From Desulfobacteraceae bacterium UBA5616 (GTDB lineage: Bacteria > Desulfobacterota > Desulfobacteria > Desulfobacterales > UBA5616): 30,516 nucleotides of DNA. Below the pieces are notes generated by a model. It was not told where the DNA came from and searched no databases. It saw nothing but the letters and a program-made list of their open reading frames with translations. Made by a program: the position numbers and the translations under genes. This document shows, piece after piece, positions 1-8,290 of this stretch. The number at the start of each line of letters is the position of its first letter. Position 1 is the first letter of the stretch. The stretch covers positions 13,335-43,850 of the forward strand of contig DIKO01000055.1 in the NCBI GenBank assembly GCA_002423615.1. Reading direction: 5' to 3'.

Positions 1-120
1 CTGATAAGCATCCTGAGCCTTTTCCAGCGCCTCAACAGCTTCCATAAAGGTGGCCTGACTGGATATGCTGGGGAATTCTTCGACAGGTCGCATCAATTCT
101 CTGATTTTCATTTTTTCCAT
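1..120 (-). CDS. CBS-domain protein (N-terminal fragment, runs off the window)
   Basis: The minus-strand frame opens with ATG at 120 and reads 40 codons to the window edge without a stop. A good ribosome site (GAAGGAG, six bases before the ATG) supports the start. The peptide begins MEKMKIRELMRP and continues with a stretch typical of the first strand and helix of a CBS domain (I-x-E-L-M-x-P ... A-T-F-M-E-A-V-E-A-L). CBS pairs usually bind adenosyl ligands and regulate an attached or partner protein. The gene starts 20 bases after the cusA stop, so it could be co-transcribed with the efflux genes. The rest of the protein and its true function cannot be judged from this fragment. Confidence 0.65.
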   Translation of the reverse strand, partial: MEKMKIRELMRPVEEFPSISSQATFMEAVEALEKAQDAYQ

Positions 121-140
121 CTGATTCTCCTTCATTATTT

Positions 141-3100
141 TTATCGCAATGCTATTTTTTTCCGTTTCCACTTCCATTCTTCAATCATACAAAACAGACA
201 GGGCACAATGAATAGGGTGATTAACGAAACCGTCATACCCCCGATGGATGGGATGGCCATGGGCTTCATGACATCCGCACCCCGGCCGGTGGCCCAGAAA
301 ATGGGCATCAGACCGATAACCGTCGTGGCGATGGTCATCAGGCACGGACGGATCCGCTTTATGCCGGCTTCCAGCACCGCGTCCCGAATTTCCCGCAGGG
401 ATGCAAAGGAACGCTCATTGAAAACGCCTTCCAAATAGGTTCCCATCACGACACCGTCGTCGTCCACAACTCCGAAAAGCACCAGGAATCCCACCCATAC
501 GGCCACGGAGAGGTTCGCCCCATATAGGCTGAGCATAATGAAACCGCCGGAGGCCGACACAAGGACACCGAAAAAGATGACCGGAGCGATCCATCGACGG
601 GAAAATCCCAGATAGAGCATCACGAACATGATGCACAGAGTGACCGGAACGAGAACGCGCATCCGGGACATGGCCCGAACCTGGTTCTCGAACTGTCCTG
701 ACCATTCCCAGTAATAGCCCGGAGGGAGTTTAAGCCGGCCGTCCCGGACAGCCTGCCGGAGGAGCGCCTCGGCATCCCGGACCACCGAGACCTCGTCGCG
801 GTCCCGGGTGTTCATCGTGACATACCCCACGAGCAGCCCCCGTTCTCCCTTGATCTCCTGAGGACCTAACACGGTTGTGATGTCGGCGAGTTGCGCCAGG
901 GGAACCTGGGCACCGGTGGAAGACGGAACGTTGATCCTCTGGATGGCAGTTAGATCCTCCCGAAAATCCCGCGCAAGACGGATGCGGATGGGATAGCGCT
1001 CGCGGCCCTCCACGGATTCCATGATATTCATACCGCCTAAAGCGGTTTCAATCACGTCCTGGACATCCCGGATGTTGACCCCGTAACGGGTGATACGGTC
1101 CCGGTCGATCTCGATCTGAAGATAGGGTTTGCCGACAATACGGTCGGCCACGACGTCCGTGGCCCCCGGAACTTCCCGCAACAATTGCTCCATCCCAAGT
1201 CCGATACGCTCGATCTCGGATAGGTCGCCGCCGTAAATTTTGACACCCATCATGGCGCGGAAACCTGTCTGAAGCATCACCAGCCGGGTCTGGATCGGCT
1301 GTAGCCACGTCGGCAGGACCCCGGGAATGGCCGTGCGCTCCTGAAGCTCGGCAAGGATCTCGTGCTTCTCGATGCGCCGTTCTTCCGGCCAGATCCGAAC
1401 AAGCCCGGCTTTCAACCAATTCGGCCAGCCGGAAAAAAACCGGCGCACGGGCAATCTCCGCCAATCGGCCGGAGGCTTGAGGGTGACGATAGTTTCGATC
1501 ATGCCGATAGGGGCCGGATCGAGTGCCGAATCAGCCCGCCCTAACTTGCCCACCACGCTTTCCACTTCAGGCACACTTGCGATGGCCAGATCCTGCTTGC
1601 TGTTTACGGCAACGACCTCGGAAAGAGCCGCCTGGGGGAGCAGGGACGGCATGTACAGAAATGACCCCTCGTCCAGGGGCGGCATGAATTCCCGGCCGAT
1701 GCCCGGCAGGATGCGCCGTTCCTTGACAACCTTCACCCCGGCCAGGGTCTCGGCTTCCCTCTCCGCAGGATCCTGCCGTCGTAAAAGAACCCGGGTTCCC
1801 CCGGATCCATGGCGGTCTGCCAAGATCTGCCAGCGAAGCTGATCGAGCTCCAGAAGCGGTCGGGTAACATCCGCATCCGGCGTCAGGTACATCAATTGTT
1901 TGAGTCCGGGCAAAGCCTTCTCCCGGGCAAACAGGTTTACCGTCCATTCCAGGGGATACAAGGTTCGATGGATACCGAGCCAGACTGAAAGACCCCAGAA
2001 AAGTATCACAACCGGCGCTATCAGGAAGGTTTTCTTGTGGTCCAGAACCCATCGCAATGCCGGAGCATATCCTGCCGTAATCATTCTGGAAACCCTGTTT
2101 TCCTCGGCAGGAACGATTCTCTCGCGGGCCATGCGGACCACGCAGAGGGCGATGCCCACACCCACGGCCATGGAGATCAGCCAACCCCGGTCCCGGTATT
2201 CGATAAAACCCCATAATAAAGAAGCTTTAACAGCGAACATCGCCGAAACGCCGCAGAAGGCCGCGATAGCAAATGTAACCCGCCTGCGCCATTTGACCGG
2301 ACGGAAAAGCAGATAACAGAGGAAGGGAACCACGGTCACCGCAAGGATCACCGACGATCCGATGGCAAAGGTCTTGGCGAATGCAAGGGGCCGGAAGAGC
2401 TTGCCTTCCTGGTCCGTCAGAAAAAACACCGGGATAAACGATACGATGGTATTGCTGACGGCCGTGAGAATGGCGCCCCCGACTTCAACAGCGCCTTCGT
2501 GGATAATCCTGAAGTAGCCCTTTTCCTGTTTCTCCTCGTCCGTTGCACCGGCCAGCCTTCGGTATATGTTTTCCGACATGATGATCCCCATATCGGACAC
2601 ATCGCCGATGGCGATGGCCAGCCCTGCAAGGGACATGATGTTGCTGTCGACACCGAAGCAATACATGAGGATGAATGAGCCGGCCAGAGCAAGGGGAAGC
2701 GTCGGCAGAACGGTCACAGCCGTTCGAAGGTGGAAAAGAAAGAACACCACGATGAGACTCGCCAGAATCGCTTCTTCGAACAACGCCACCTTCAGCGTAT
2801 CGATGGTTTCTTCCACAATGGTGGTGCGGTCGTAAAAAGGAACGATCCTGACCTTGGAAACGCGGTTTTCGCCAAGGGATTTGACGGGTAAACCCGTATC
2901 GAGCTGTGCGATTTTCTCCTTGACGCGCCGCACCACCTCCCGCGGGTTCTCACCGTAGCGCATCAGCACCACGCCCCCCACGGCTTCGAGGCCGCCCTTG
3001 TCGAGACCGCCACGCCTGAAGTCCGGCCCCATCTGAACAGTGGCGACGTTTCGGACCAGAACCGGCGTTCCCTTTTCCTGGCGGATAACGATTTTTTCCA

Positions 3101-3821
3101 GATCCTCAAGGGATTTTACAAACCCCACGCCCCGGATAAAAAATTCCGACCCGCCGTTCTCCAGGACCTTGGCCCCCACGTCGAGGTTGCTCTTCCGGAC
3201 GGCTTCGAACACCTCCATGAGCGTGACCCGATGGGCTCTCATCTTTTCGGGATGAAGATCGATCTGGTACTGTTTGACAAATCCGCCGATGCCCGCGACT
3301 TCACTCACACCCTCCACCGACTGTAGCTGGTAGCGGATGTACCAGTCCTGGATGGACCGCAGTTCAGCCAGGTCAAAGCCTTCACCCTCAACGGTATACC
3401 AGTACACCTGCCCCAGGGCAGTGCCGTCCGGGCCAAGTACCGGTGTTACCCCCCCCGGAAGTCTCTGCTGGGCGACATTCAAACGCTCGAGAACACGGGA
3501 CCTGGCCCAGTAGTAATCGGCCTCGTCCTTGAAAATGACAAACACCATGGAGAATCCGAAGCCCGACATGGATCGGATGGATTTGACGCCCGGTGTTCCG
3601 GTCAGACTGGTGGTGAGGGGATACGTCACCTGGTCGTCCACATCCTGGGGACTTCGTCCCGGCCAGTCTGCATACACAATCACCTGCTTCTCCCCGATAT
3701 CGGGGATCGCATCGACCGGCGTCCGCTTGATGGCCCAATAGCCCGCGAAGACCAGGGACGCCATCAGCAGCAGCATCAGGAAGGAGTTCTTCAGGCACCA
3801 GCGGATAATGAGGTTCACCAT
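141..3821 (-). CDS. cusA: CusA/CzcA-family heavy-metal efflux RND permease, probably Cu(I)/Ag(I)
   Basis: This is the inner-membrane, proton-driven pump of a tripartite CusCBA-type exporter. It has 1226 residues against about 1050 for E. coli CusA. The N-terminus shows the family opening (I-I-R-W-C-L-K-N, then V-D-A-I-P-D-I). The transmembrane-4 proton-relay segment reads GDVSDMGIIMSEN, with Asp410 matching the essential Asp of CusA and an extra Asp407. The three methionines that bind Cu(I)/Ag(I) in CusA appear to be kept: Met724 (L-Y-M-P-S), Met774 with Glu776 (G-M-I-E-T) and Met849 (V-M-L-Q-T-G). This favours monovalent Cu/Ag over Zn/Co/Ni. The extra length is an additional pair of hydrophobic segments (about 515-533 and 546-563) plus about 90 residues after TM7 (617-707). 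The gene lies 15 bases after cusB. Its ribosome site is weak, suggesting translational coupling. Confidence 0.93.
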   Translation of the reverse strand: MVNLIIRWCLKNSFLMLLLMASLVFAGYWAIKRTPVDAIPDIGEKQVIVYADWPGRSPQDVDDQVTYPLTTSLTGTPGVKSIRSMSGFGFSMVFVIFKDEADYYWARSRVLERLNVAQQRLPGGVTPVLGPDGTALGQVYWYTVEGEGFDLAELRSIQDWYIRYQLQSVEGVSEVAGIGGFVKQYQIDLHPEKMRAHRVTLMEVFEAVRKSNLDVGAKVLENGGSEFFIRGVGFVKSLEDLEKIVIRQEKGTPVLVRNVATVQMGPDFRRGGLDKGGLEAVGGVVLMRYGENPREVVRRVKEKIAQLDTGLPVKSLGENRVSKVRIVPFYDRTTIVEETIDTLKVALFEEAILASLIVVFFLFHLRTAVTVLPTLPLALAGSFILMYCFGVDSNIMSLAGLAIAIGDVSDMGIIMSENIYRRLAGATDEEKQEKGYFRIIHEGAVEVGGAILTAVSNTIVSFIPVFFLTDQEGKLFRPLAFAKTFAIGSSVILAVTVVPFLCYLLFRPVKWRRRVTFAIAAFCGVSAMFAVKASLLWGFIEYRDRGWLISMAVGVGIALCVVRMARERIVPAEENRVSRMITAGYAPALRWVLDHKKTFLIAPVVILFWGLSVWLGIHRTLYPLEWTVNLFAREKALPGLKQLMYLTPDADVTRPLLELDQLRWQILADRHGSGGTRVLLRRQDPAEREAETLAGVKVVKERRILPGIGREFMPPLDEGSFLYMPSLLPQAALSEVVAVNSKQDLAIASVPEVESVVGKLGRADSALDPAPIGMIETIVTLKPPADWRRLPVRRFFSGWPNWLKAGLVRIWPEERRIEKHEILAELQERTAIPGVLPTWLQPIQTRLVMLQTGFRAMMGVKIYGGDLSEIERIGLGMEQLLREVPGATDVVADRIVGKPYLQIEIDRDRITRYGVNIRDVQDVIETALGGMNIMESVEGRERYPIRIRLARDFREDLTAIQRINVPSSTGAQVPLAQLADITTVLGPQEIKGERGLLVGYVTMNTRDRDEVSVVRDAEALLRQAVRDGRLKLPPGYYWEWSGQFENQVRAMSRMRVLVPVTLCIMFVMLYLGFSRRWIAPVIFFGVLVSASGGFIMLSLYGANLSVAVWVGFLVLFGVVDDDGVVMGTYLEGVFNERSFASLREIRDAVLEAGIKRIRPCLMTIATTVIGLMPIFWATGRGADVMKPMAIPSIGGMTVSLITLFIVPCLFCMIEEWKWKRKKIALR

Positions 3822-3836
3822 ATGCGGCAGTTCCGA

Positions 3837-5483
3837 TTAATGTCTGTGGACTTCCGGAGACGGTGCCGTGGGTTCAACGGGAACAGATTCTGCTTCAGGG
3901 GTCCGGGTCTTGGTCATGGTGCCTCCATGGCTGTGCCCCATATCGGCATAAAGTCCGCCGGGATAATACAGGCTCGGATGCCCTGTGATCTGGAACTGGC
4001 TGTCGATGAGAAACCCACCCCGGACCACCACGCGCTCCTTCTCCGTCAGTCCCGAAAGAACGGGGAAAAAATCGTTGGTGCGGGGACCTAGTGAAACTTC
4101 CCGCCCCTCGAACGTGCCGCGTCCTTTTTCAACATAAACGATTTTCCGGGTGCCGCTGTCCAGAACGGCGGTGACGGGGACGGAGAGAAGGCCCTGATCC
4201 CCGGTCTTTTCAGGCAAGGCCGGGGGATCCACTTTCTGAAGCTTCATGTTGCATACCGGGCAGTTGCCGGGCTTTTCATAGGTTTTATCCCCCTCGCATT
4301 TCATGGGACAGGCATACTGTTCCGCCGGCGGCTGGGGGGGAGAGGGCTGAACGGCCTGTGCCATTTGGGTCATGGCGCCGGGAATCCGCTTAAGAGGCAT
4401 GCCGCACGCGGGACAAGCGCCGGCATGGTCCTTCATGACCTGAGGATGCATGTGACACGTAAACCTGCCCTCGATTCCTGTGGGGGAAGCCTTGCCGTCG
4501 GGGGCCAGGGTCGCCTTGATCACCGCGCTGACGTACATTCCCGGTTTAAGGGCATGTCCTTTATTTTCCACATGAACAGGGACCCGGACGGTTCGCGTGT
4601 CTTCATTTAGAACCGGCTCGACAAAGGTAATCATGCCGGAAAAGATCTGACCGGGATAGGCCTCGGCGGTAAGTTTCACCTCCTGCCCGTAACGGACCCA
4701 CGCCAGATCGAACTCGTAGATGTCTATGTAGGCCCAGACCGTGTCCAGATTGGCGATACGGTAAAGCATATCCCCCGCCTTGATCGTGCTGTTATCGAAA
4801 ATGGTCTTTTCGATAACGGTTCCGGAAACAGGAGAGAACAGGGTCGCCCTTTCGGTGATCTCCTTTCCGGCCATAAGGTCGTCAACCTGTTTTTCCGTCA
4901 ATCCCCAGCGTCTGAGCTTGAGCCTGGCATTCTCCACCAGGGGGCTGTCCCGCCCGTCCTTGACCGCTATCAGAAGCTCCTGCTGCGCTATGATAAGATC
5001 GGGGCTGTATATGTCCACCAGGTGGTCCCCGGCATTGATGTTGACACCCGTAATATTGACAAACAGCTTCTCTGCATAGCCGTCCACCCGGGCCGTAATC
5101 GTTGCAAGGGCGGATTCGTTGTACTGAATTTTACCGACGGCCCGAAGATCGCGGGTGAGCTTCCGATATTCGACCGGCACCGTCTCCACGCCGGCCATGG
5201 CAAGGGCGTGTTCCGAAAGGGTCAGACTAGTTGCTCCCTCTCCTGCATCTTTCAGTTCGCCGGCAGGTATCAGAGGCATCTCGCAGATCGGGCACTTGCC
5301 GGGATTATTAAGGCGTATCTGCGGGTGCATGGAGCAGGTATAGACCGTCTGGGTCTCTGATCCGCCTTCCTCCGAAGTAACACCCATTTCCGGCGCATAA
5401 GTCCACCGGCCCAGAAAGAATCCGACGGCCAGAGTAATGAACAGGGCTAAAACCACGCCGATTATAATTTTCTGGCGTTTCAT
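3837..5483 (-). CDS. cusB: CusB-type efflux RND periplasmic adaptor with three heavy-metal-binding modules
   Basis: This is the membrane-fusion adaptor that links pump to outer-membrane channel and hands metal to the pump. It has 548 residues. An N-terminal membrane anchor (about 5-25) is followed by a first heavy-metal-binding module (C50-S-M-H-P ... C64-P-I-C67-E-M). The lipoyl and alpha-hairpin part comes next (about 110-240, with F-S-P-V-S-G-T-V), then the beta-barrel (about 245-325). Two more modules follow: C343-H-M-H-P ... C357-P-A-C360-G-M and C392-P-M-K-C396 ... C408-P-V-C411-N-M. The membrane-proximal domain (about 430-505) and a Met/His tail (M-G-H-S-H-G-G-T-M, ending H-R-H) close the protein. 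One such module is common in this family; three is unusual. The start is supported by GGAGG seven bases upstream and a four-base ATGA overlap with cusC. Confidence 0.92.
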   Translation of the reverse strand: MKRQKIIIGVVLALFITLAVGFFLGRWTYAPEMGVTSEEGGSETQTVYTCSMHPQIRLNNPGKCPICEMPLIPAGELKDAGEGATSLTLSEHALAMAGVETVPVEYRKLTRDLRAVGKIQYNESALATITARVDGYAEKLFVNITGVNINAGDHLVDIYSPDLIIAQQELLIAVKDGRDSPLVENARLKLRRWGLTEKQVDDLMAGKEITERATLFSPVSGTVIEKTIFDNSTIKAGDMLYRIANLDTVWAYIDIYEFDLAWVRYGQEVKLTAEAYPGQIFSGMITFVEPVLNEDTRTVRVPVHVENKGHALKPGMYVSAVIKATLAPDGKASPTGIEGRFTCHMHPQVMKDHAGACPACGMPLKRIPGAMTQMAQAVQPSPPQPPAEQYACPMKCEGDKTYEKPGNCPVCNMKLQKVDPPALPEKTGDQGLLSVPVTAVLDSGTRKIVYVEKGRGTFEGREVSLGPRTNDFFPVLSGLTEKERVVVRGGFLIDSQFQITGHPSLYYPGGLYADMGHSHGGTMTKTRTPEAESVPVEPTAPSPEVHRH

Positions 5484-6886
5484 TTTGAAACCTCCTTTTG
5501 ATTTTCAGGATTTAAATGCTCTTCCGGAACCGGTATCGGGCTGGTTTGGGGGGGTGCATCGGCGATCAAGAGGGAAAGCGATGCCAGGGCAAGCTCCCGC
5601 TGTGTCCGGGCTTCGACGAGGAACAGGTCGAAATCCAGGATCTGCCGATAACTTTCGATGACCTCGAGAAAGCTCGATTTTCCGTTTGCATAACCGGTCC
5701 GGGAAGCCTCAAGAGACTGTCGCCCCCTGGGAATGAGTCGATCTTCAAAAAGTTCCATATTTCGAGTGCTTTCACGATACATGTAAAGCATGGCGGCAAG
5801 TTCAGCGGCAAGTTGCACCTGTTCGTTGCTGAGCCTTGCCTGTGCAGCGCGTTCCCCGGCCCGTGCGCCTGCGATTTCGGCCGCTATCCTGTCACGCCAG
5901 ATCGGAAGCGTCACACCAACTGAAGGGGTCCACATGGTCGGGGTGTTCTTCAATTCGGCCTCCAGCCCTAATGTAAGGTCCGGCACACCGGTTTTGTGGG
6001 CCAGTTCTAGCATGGATTCGGCCCTTTCCACTTCGGCCTTCATTTGCCGGATAGCCGGATTCCGGCGCAAAGCGATATCAAGGACCATGCCGGGATCGGT
6101 TGTGTTTTTGGAAGGAATGAATTTCACCGGGAGCGGTGGATCGGGATCGGTTTTTCCCATACCCAGAGCGGCCTTGAGTTCGGCTGCCAGGGTCCCCCGG
6201 GAATCTTCCATATTCTCGATTCGGGTCTTGAGGCGTTCCTGCTCGATCTGTGCCTGAAGTGCATCCTGAAGGGTTGCACGCCCGACGGCATTCTGGTACC
6301 GGGCTGTTTCTTCAAGATCGATCAACAACCGGAGAGAAACCCTCTGCACCTTAAGGGCGTCTTCCAGGTATTGCAGCCGGTAATAAGCCTCCTTGACGGC
6401 GAATGCGGTACGGATAACTTCCAATTCGAAATCATAATATCGCACCATGCTCTCTGCCGCGGCGACATCCCCTGCGATGCGAAGCTTTCCCGGGCCCGGC
6501 AGATCCACCATCAGGCCCGCCATCACGGACTCTAGGATATCCGTGATATCCGCTGAAAAGGTAAACCTCGGGTCCATTAGCGAGCGGGATACGGTGATGC
6601 GTTCAACACTCGCAAACCATTCATAATAAGCGGCCTCGACCTTGGGATTGTTGAACATGGCATAGCGAAGGTAATCGTCTATCCCTGATTTCTCGGTAAG
6701 CTTGGGAAGCTCCGGCCGGGCATCGCCCGGGCGGTATCGTGCCGCCACCCTCGTGAGATCTTTCCTCTTGGACAGTTCGGCCTGGGTCGGGACACCCGCG
6801 CATCCTGCAGGAAAGATCATCACCGGCACCAAAAGGAGAAACAGGATCCACCGCTGAGGACTCATTCGGATTCGGTCGGTTGTCAT
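5480..6886 (-). CDS. cusC: CusC/TolC-family outer-membrane efflux lipoprotein
   Basis: This is the outer-membrane channel of the metal exporter. From the ATG at 6886 it has 468 residues. An upstream GTG (6946) is possible, but only the ATG has a ribosome site (AAGGAGG, 11 bases away) and places a lipoprotein signal at the N-terminus: a hydrophobic stretch at about 13-25, then P-A-G-C with Cys29 as the lipidated residue. The body has two repeats rich in long Ala/Glu/Arg helices, as in OEP-family trimers (for example Y-Y-E-W near the start of the first repeat and G-V-T-L-P-I-W-R-D in the second). It is the first gene of the cusCBA operon. Assignment to Cus rather than another RND system rests on its neighbours. 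Confidence 0.9.
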   Translation of the reverse strand: MTTDRIRMSPQRWILFLLLVPVMIFPAGCAGVPTQAELSKRKDLTRVAARYRPGDARPELPKLTEKSGIDDYLRYAMFNNPKVEAAYYEWFASVERITVSRSLMDPRFTFSADITDILESVMAGLMVDLPGPGKLRIAGDVAAAESMVRYYDFELEVIRTAFAVKEAYYRLQYLEDALKVQRVSLRLLIDLEETARYQNAVGRATLQDALQAQIEQERLKTRIENMEDSRGTLAAELKAALGMGKTDPDPPLPVKFIPSKNTTDPGMVLDIALRRNPAIRQMKAEVERAESMLELAHKTGVPDLTLGLEAELKNTPTMWTPSVGVTLPIWRDRIAAEIAGARAGERAAQARLSNEQVQLAAELAAMLYMYRESTRNMELFEDRLIPRGRQSLEASRTGYANGKSSFLEVIESYRQILDFDLFLVEARTQRELALASLSLLIADAPPQTSPIPVPEEHLNPENQKEVSK

Positions 6887-6967
6887 TTCGTCCCGGGCCT
6901 CCTTGTTTAATTGTCTTCCCGAATTCAGCGGCGCGTAAGGATCCACGAGCGGATCTCATTTGGCCAC

Positions 6968-6994
6968 AATATAGCACCATGTAGGTAAATGCAA
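6968..6994 (-). promoter_or_regulatory. weak candidate promoter for the cus operon
   Basis: On the minus strand a TATATT -10 (6968-6973) lies about 80 bases before the cusC start. The best -35 is TTGCAT (6989-6994), which leaves only a 15-base spacer, so the match is poor. The spacer contains ACCTACATGGT, a very imperfect dyad. No MerR- or CueR-type operator is clear, and no regulator gene is adjacent. Confidence 0.2.
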
Positions 6995-7191
6995 TGGAAT
7001 TCAGTTGGTTGACGGCAGATGACAAACCATTGAATTCAATATTAAGGATGTCTCCATTAAAAGGATTTGCTCGCGTATTTGCGCTTTCCTCTCTTTAAAA
7101 TCTTATTTAAAATAATTATATCTATTTGATTTTTAATTTAAATTAATTTTTTTTGGATATTTTATCGTTTTTTACGTCTTTAAAATCATTA

Positions 7192-7221
7192 TTGACAATA
7201 TTTATTATTATATTATATATT
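7192..7221 (+). promoter_or_regulatory. sigma-70-type promoter for the helix-hairpin-helix gene
   Basis: A perfect TTGACA (7192-7197) is followed after 18 bases by TATATT (7216-7221), inside a long AT-rich tract. Transcription would start near 7228 and give a leader of about 45 bases before the ATG at 7275. Confidence 0.6.
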
Positions 7222-7274
7222 TTTACAGGTTGTCGTCCTTAATTTAACCCATAAAAAATTAAAAGGAAAATAAC

Positions 7275-7556
7275 ATGAATCGATTAACAAAACTTACACC
7301 TCTGGTTGTCTTGTTTCTGGCCATGCTCGTAATACTGCCTTATGCCTCCGCCGAAGATCCGCCCAAAGTCAATATCAACACGGCTTCCCTGGATGCATTG
7401 ACGGCGCTGGATGGTATCGGTCCTCAATATGCCCAAAGAATCATCGAGCACAGGGAGAAAAACGGGCCGTTTGCAAAGCCCGAGGATATTGTCAACGTTA
7501 AGGGAATCGGCATCAAGACATTTGAAGCCATTAAGGACAAGATCTCCGTACAATAA
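7275..7556 (+). CDS. secreted ComEA-like helix-hairpin-helix protein
   Basis: This is a 93-residue protein with a clear Sec signal peptide: Lys/Arg start, hydrophobic core at about 9-22, and an A-S-A cleavage site before Glu27. The mature part is essentially one ComEA-type tandem helix-hairpin-helix domain: V-N-I-N-T-A-S at 32-38, L-D-G-I-G-P near 45-50, and V-K-G-I-G-I-K-T near 75-82. These domains bind the DNA backbone without sequence specificity. Export and the single domain suggest periplasmic double-stranded-DNA binding, as in natural transformation, but short ComEA-like proteins are widespread and many have no proven role. A ribosome site (AAAGGA) lies about eight bases before the ATG. 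It is transcribed alone. Confidence 0.85.
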   Translation: MNRLTKLTPLVVLFLAMLVILPYASAEDPPKVNINTASLDALTALDGIGPQYAQRIIEHREKNGPFAKPEDIVNVKGIGIKTFEAIKDKISVQ

Positions 7557-7715
7557 TGGCCATTTAAACCAATTTATAGGCTCGTGATGATTCCCGGGTA
7601 ATTCATTTTAAGATTTCCCCCGGACGACAACCTCCCTCCATTTTTATGCTTCTATCACCGCTTGACGCACGATATAACGGTATTCCTCCCGGTTGAAATT
7701 TCAGGTAAAATGATC

Positions 7716-7744
7716 TTGACTTTAACTTTCTTATGGTGTTAAAA
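7716..7744 (+). promoter_or_regulatory. candidate promoter for the rpsF operon
   Basis: TTGACT (7716-7721) is followed after 17 bases by TTAAAA (7739-7744). The -35 is good and the -10 is poor. Its position just before the leader hairpin and about 70 bases before rpsF fits an operon promoter. Confidence 0.35.
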
Positions 7745-7767
7745 AAGGTGATTTTGATTTTATCCTT

Positions 7768-7791
7768 GCTCCGGTGCTCTTGAACCGGGGC
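7768..7791 (+). promoter_or_regulatory. candidate S6:S18 leader hairpin
   Basis: GCTCCGGT (7768-7775) pairs with ACCGGGGC (7784-7791) in an eight-pair stem with one G-T pair and an eight-base loop, ending 12 bases before the AGGAGG ribosome site of rpsF. Many bacteria have a structured rpsF leader with a CCG-containing element that binds the S6:S18 protein complex and represses translation. Position and CCGG content fit that element, but I cannot test it against a covariance model. Confidence 0.45.
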
Positions 7792-7813
7792 TTTACAGCC
7801 AAAAGGAGGTTGA

Positions 7814-8290
7814 ATGAAGCGATACGAGACATTTGTAATTCTGGACCCGGATTTATCCGAAGAAAACCGCAAACCGGTCATCGAAAAGATCAATGACCTG
7901 ATTTTGCAGAAAAACGGACTTCTGGTCGAAAAAGATGAATGGGGGGCACGGAAGCTTGCCTATGAAATCAAGAAAAAAATCAGGGGGTATTACATCCTGT
8001 TGGACTACTGCGGAACAGGATCTCTGGTGAGTGAAATTGAAAGGTCCTGCCGTATTGACGATCGCGTTATAAAATACATGACGATTCAAATTGAAAACGA
8101 AGTGGATATCGACCGCATCAAGAAAGAAATGGAGGAGAAAAAAGCGCAGCGCAAAGCGGCAGCGGAAGAAGCGGCAAAAGCAGCGGAACCCGTGACGACA
8201 ACGACTGTTTCAGAAACCGCAGAAGGCGTATCGGAACAAGCCGAAACAACAGAAACCCCAATCGATGCGGAGGAACAGCCCAATGAATAA
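7814..8290 (+). CDS. rpsF: 30S ribosomal protein S6 (bS6)
   Basis: This is a small-subunit protein that binds 16S rRNA next to S18 in the platform. The N-terminus M-K-R-Y-E-T-F-V-I-L-D-P is canonical, followed by the ferredoxin-like fold to about residue 100 (including W-G-A-R-K-L-A-Y-E-I and G-Y-Y-I-L-L-D-Y). The remaining 55 or so residues are a Lys/Glu/Ala-rich helix and an acidic Thr/Glu tail, making the protein 158 residues against about 130 in E. coli. Such low-complexity tails vary between species. AGGAGG five bases before the ATG is a strong ribosome site. It is the first gene of the rpsF-rpsR-DUF2232-rplI-dnaB series and overlaps rpsR by eight bases. Confidence 0.97.
   Translation: MKRYETFVILDPDLSEENRKPVIEKINDLILQKNGLLVEKDEWGARKLAYEIKKKIRGYYILLDYCGTGSLVSEIERSCRIDDRVIKYMTIQIENEVDIDRIKKEMEEKKAQRKAAAEEAAKAAEPVTTTTVSETAEGVSEQAETTETPIDAEEQPNE

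Larger units (their letters stand above)
6887..7274. other. AT-rich divergent intergenic region
   Basis: This gap separates the minus-strand cus operon from the plus-strand helix-hairpin-helix gene. From about 7090 to 7260 it is strikingly rich in A and T compared with the coding regions. It holds the weak cus promoter candidate and the good plus-strand promoter at 7192-7221. I see no convincing gene or RNA in it. Confidence 0.6.

Noticed and set aside
6961..7000. CueR/MerR-type operator for the cus operon
   Set aside because: MerR-type promoters need a 19-20 base spacer and a clear dyad. Here the best spacer is 15 bases and the dyad is imperfect.
6621..7025. 134-codon minus-strand frame overlapping the cusC start
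   Set aside because: It overlaps cusC in another frame, has no ribosome site and shows no family features.
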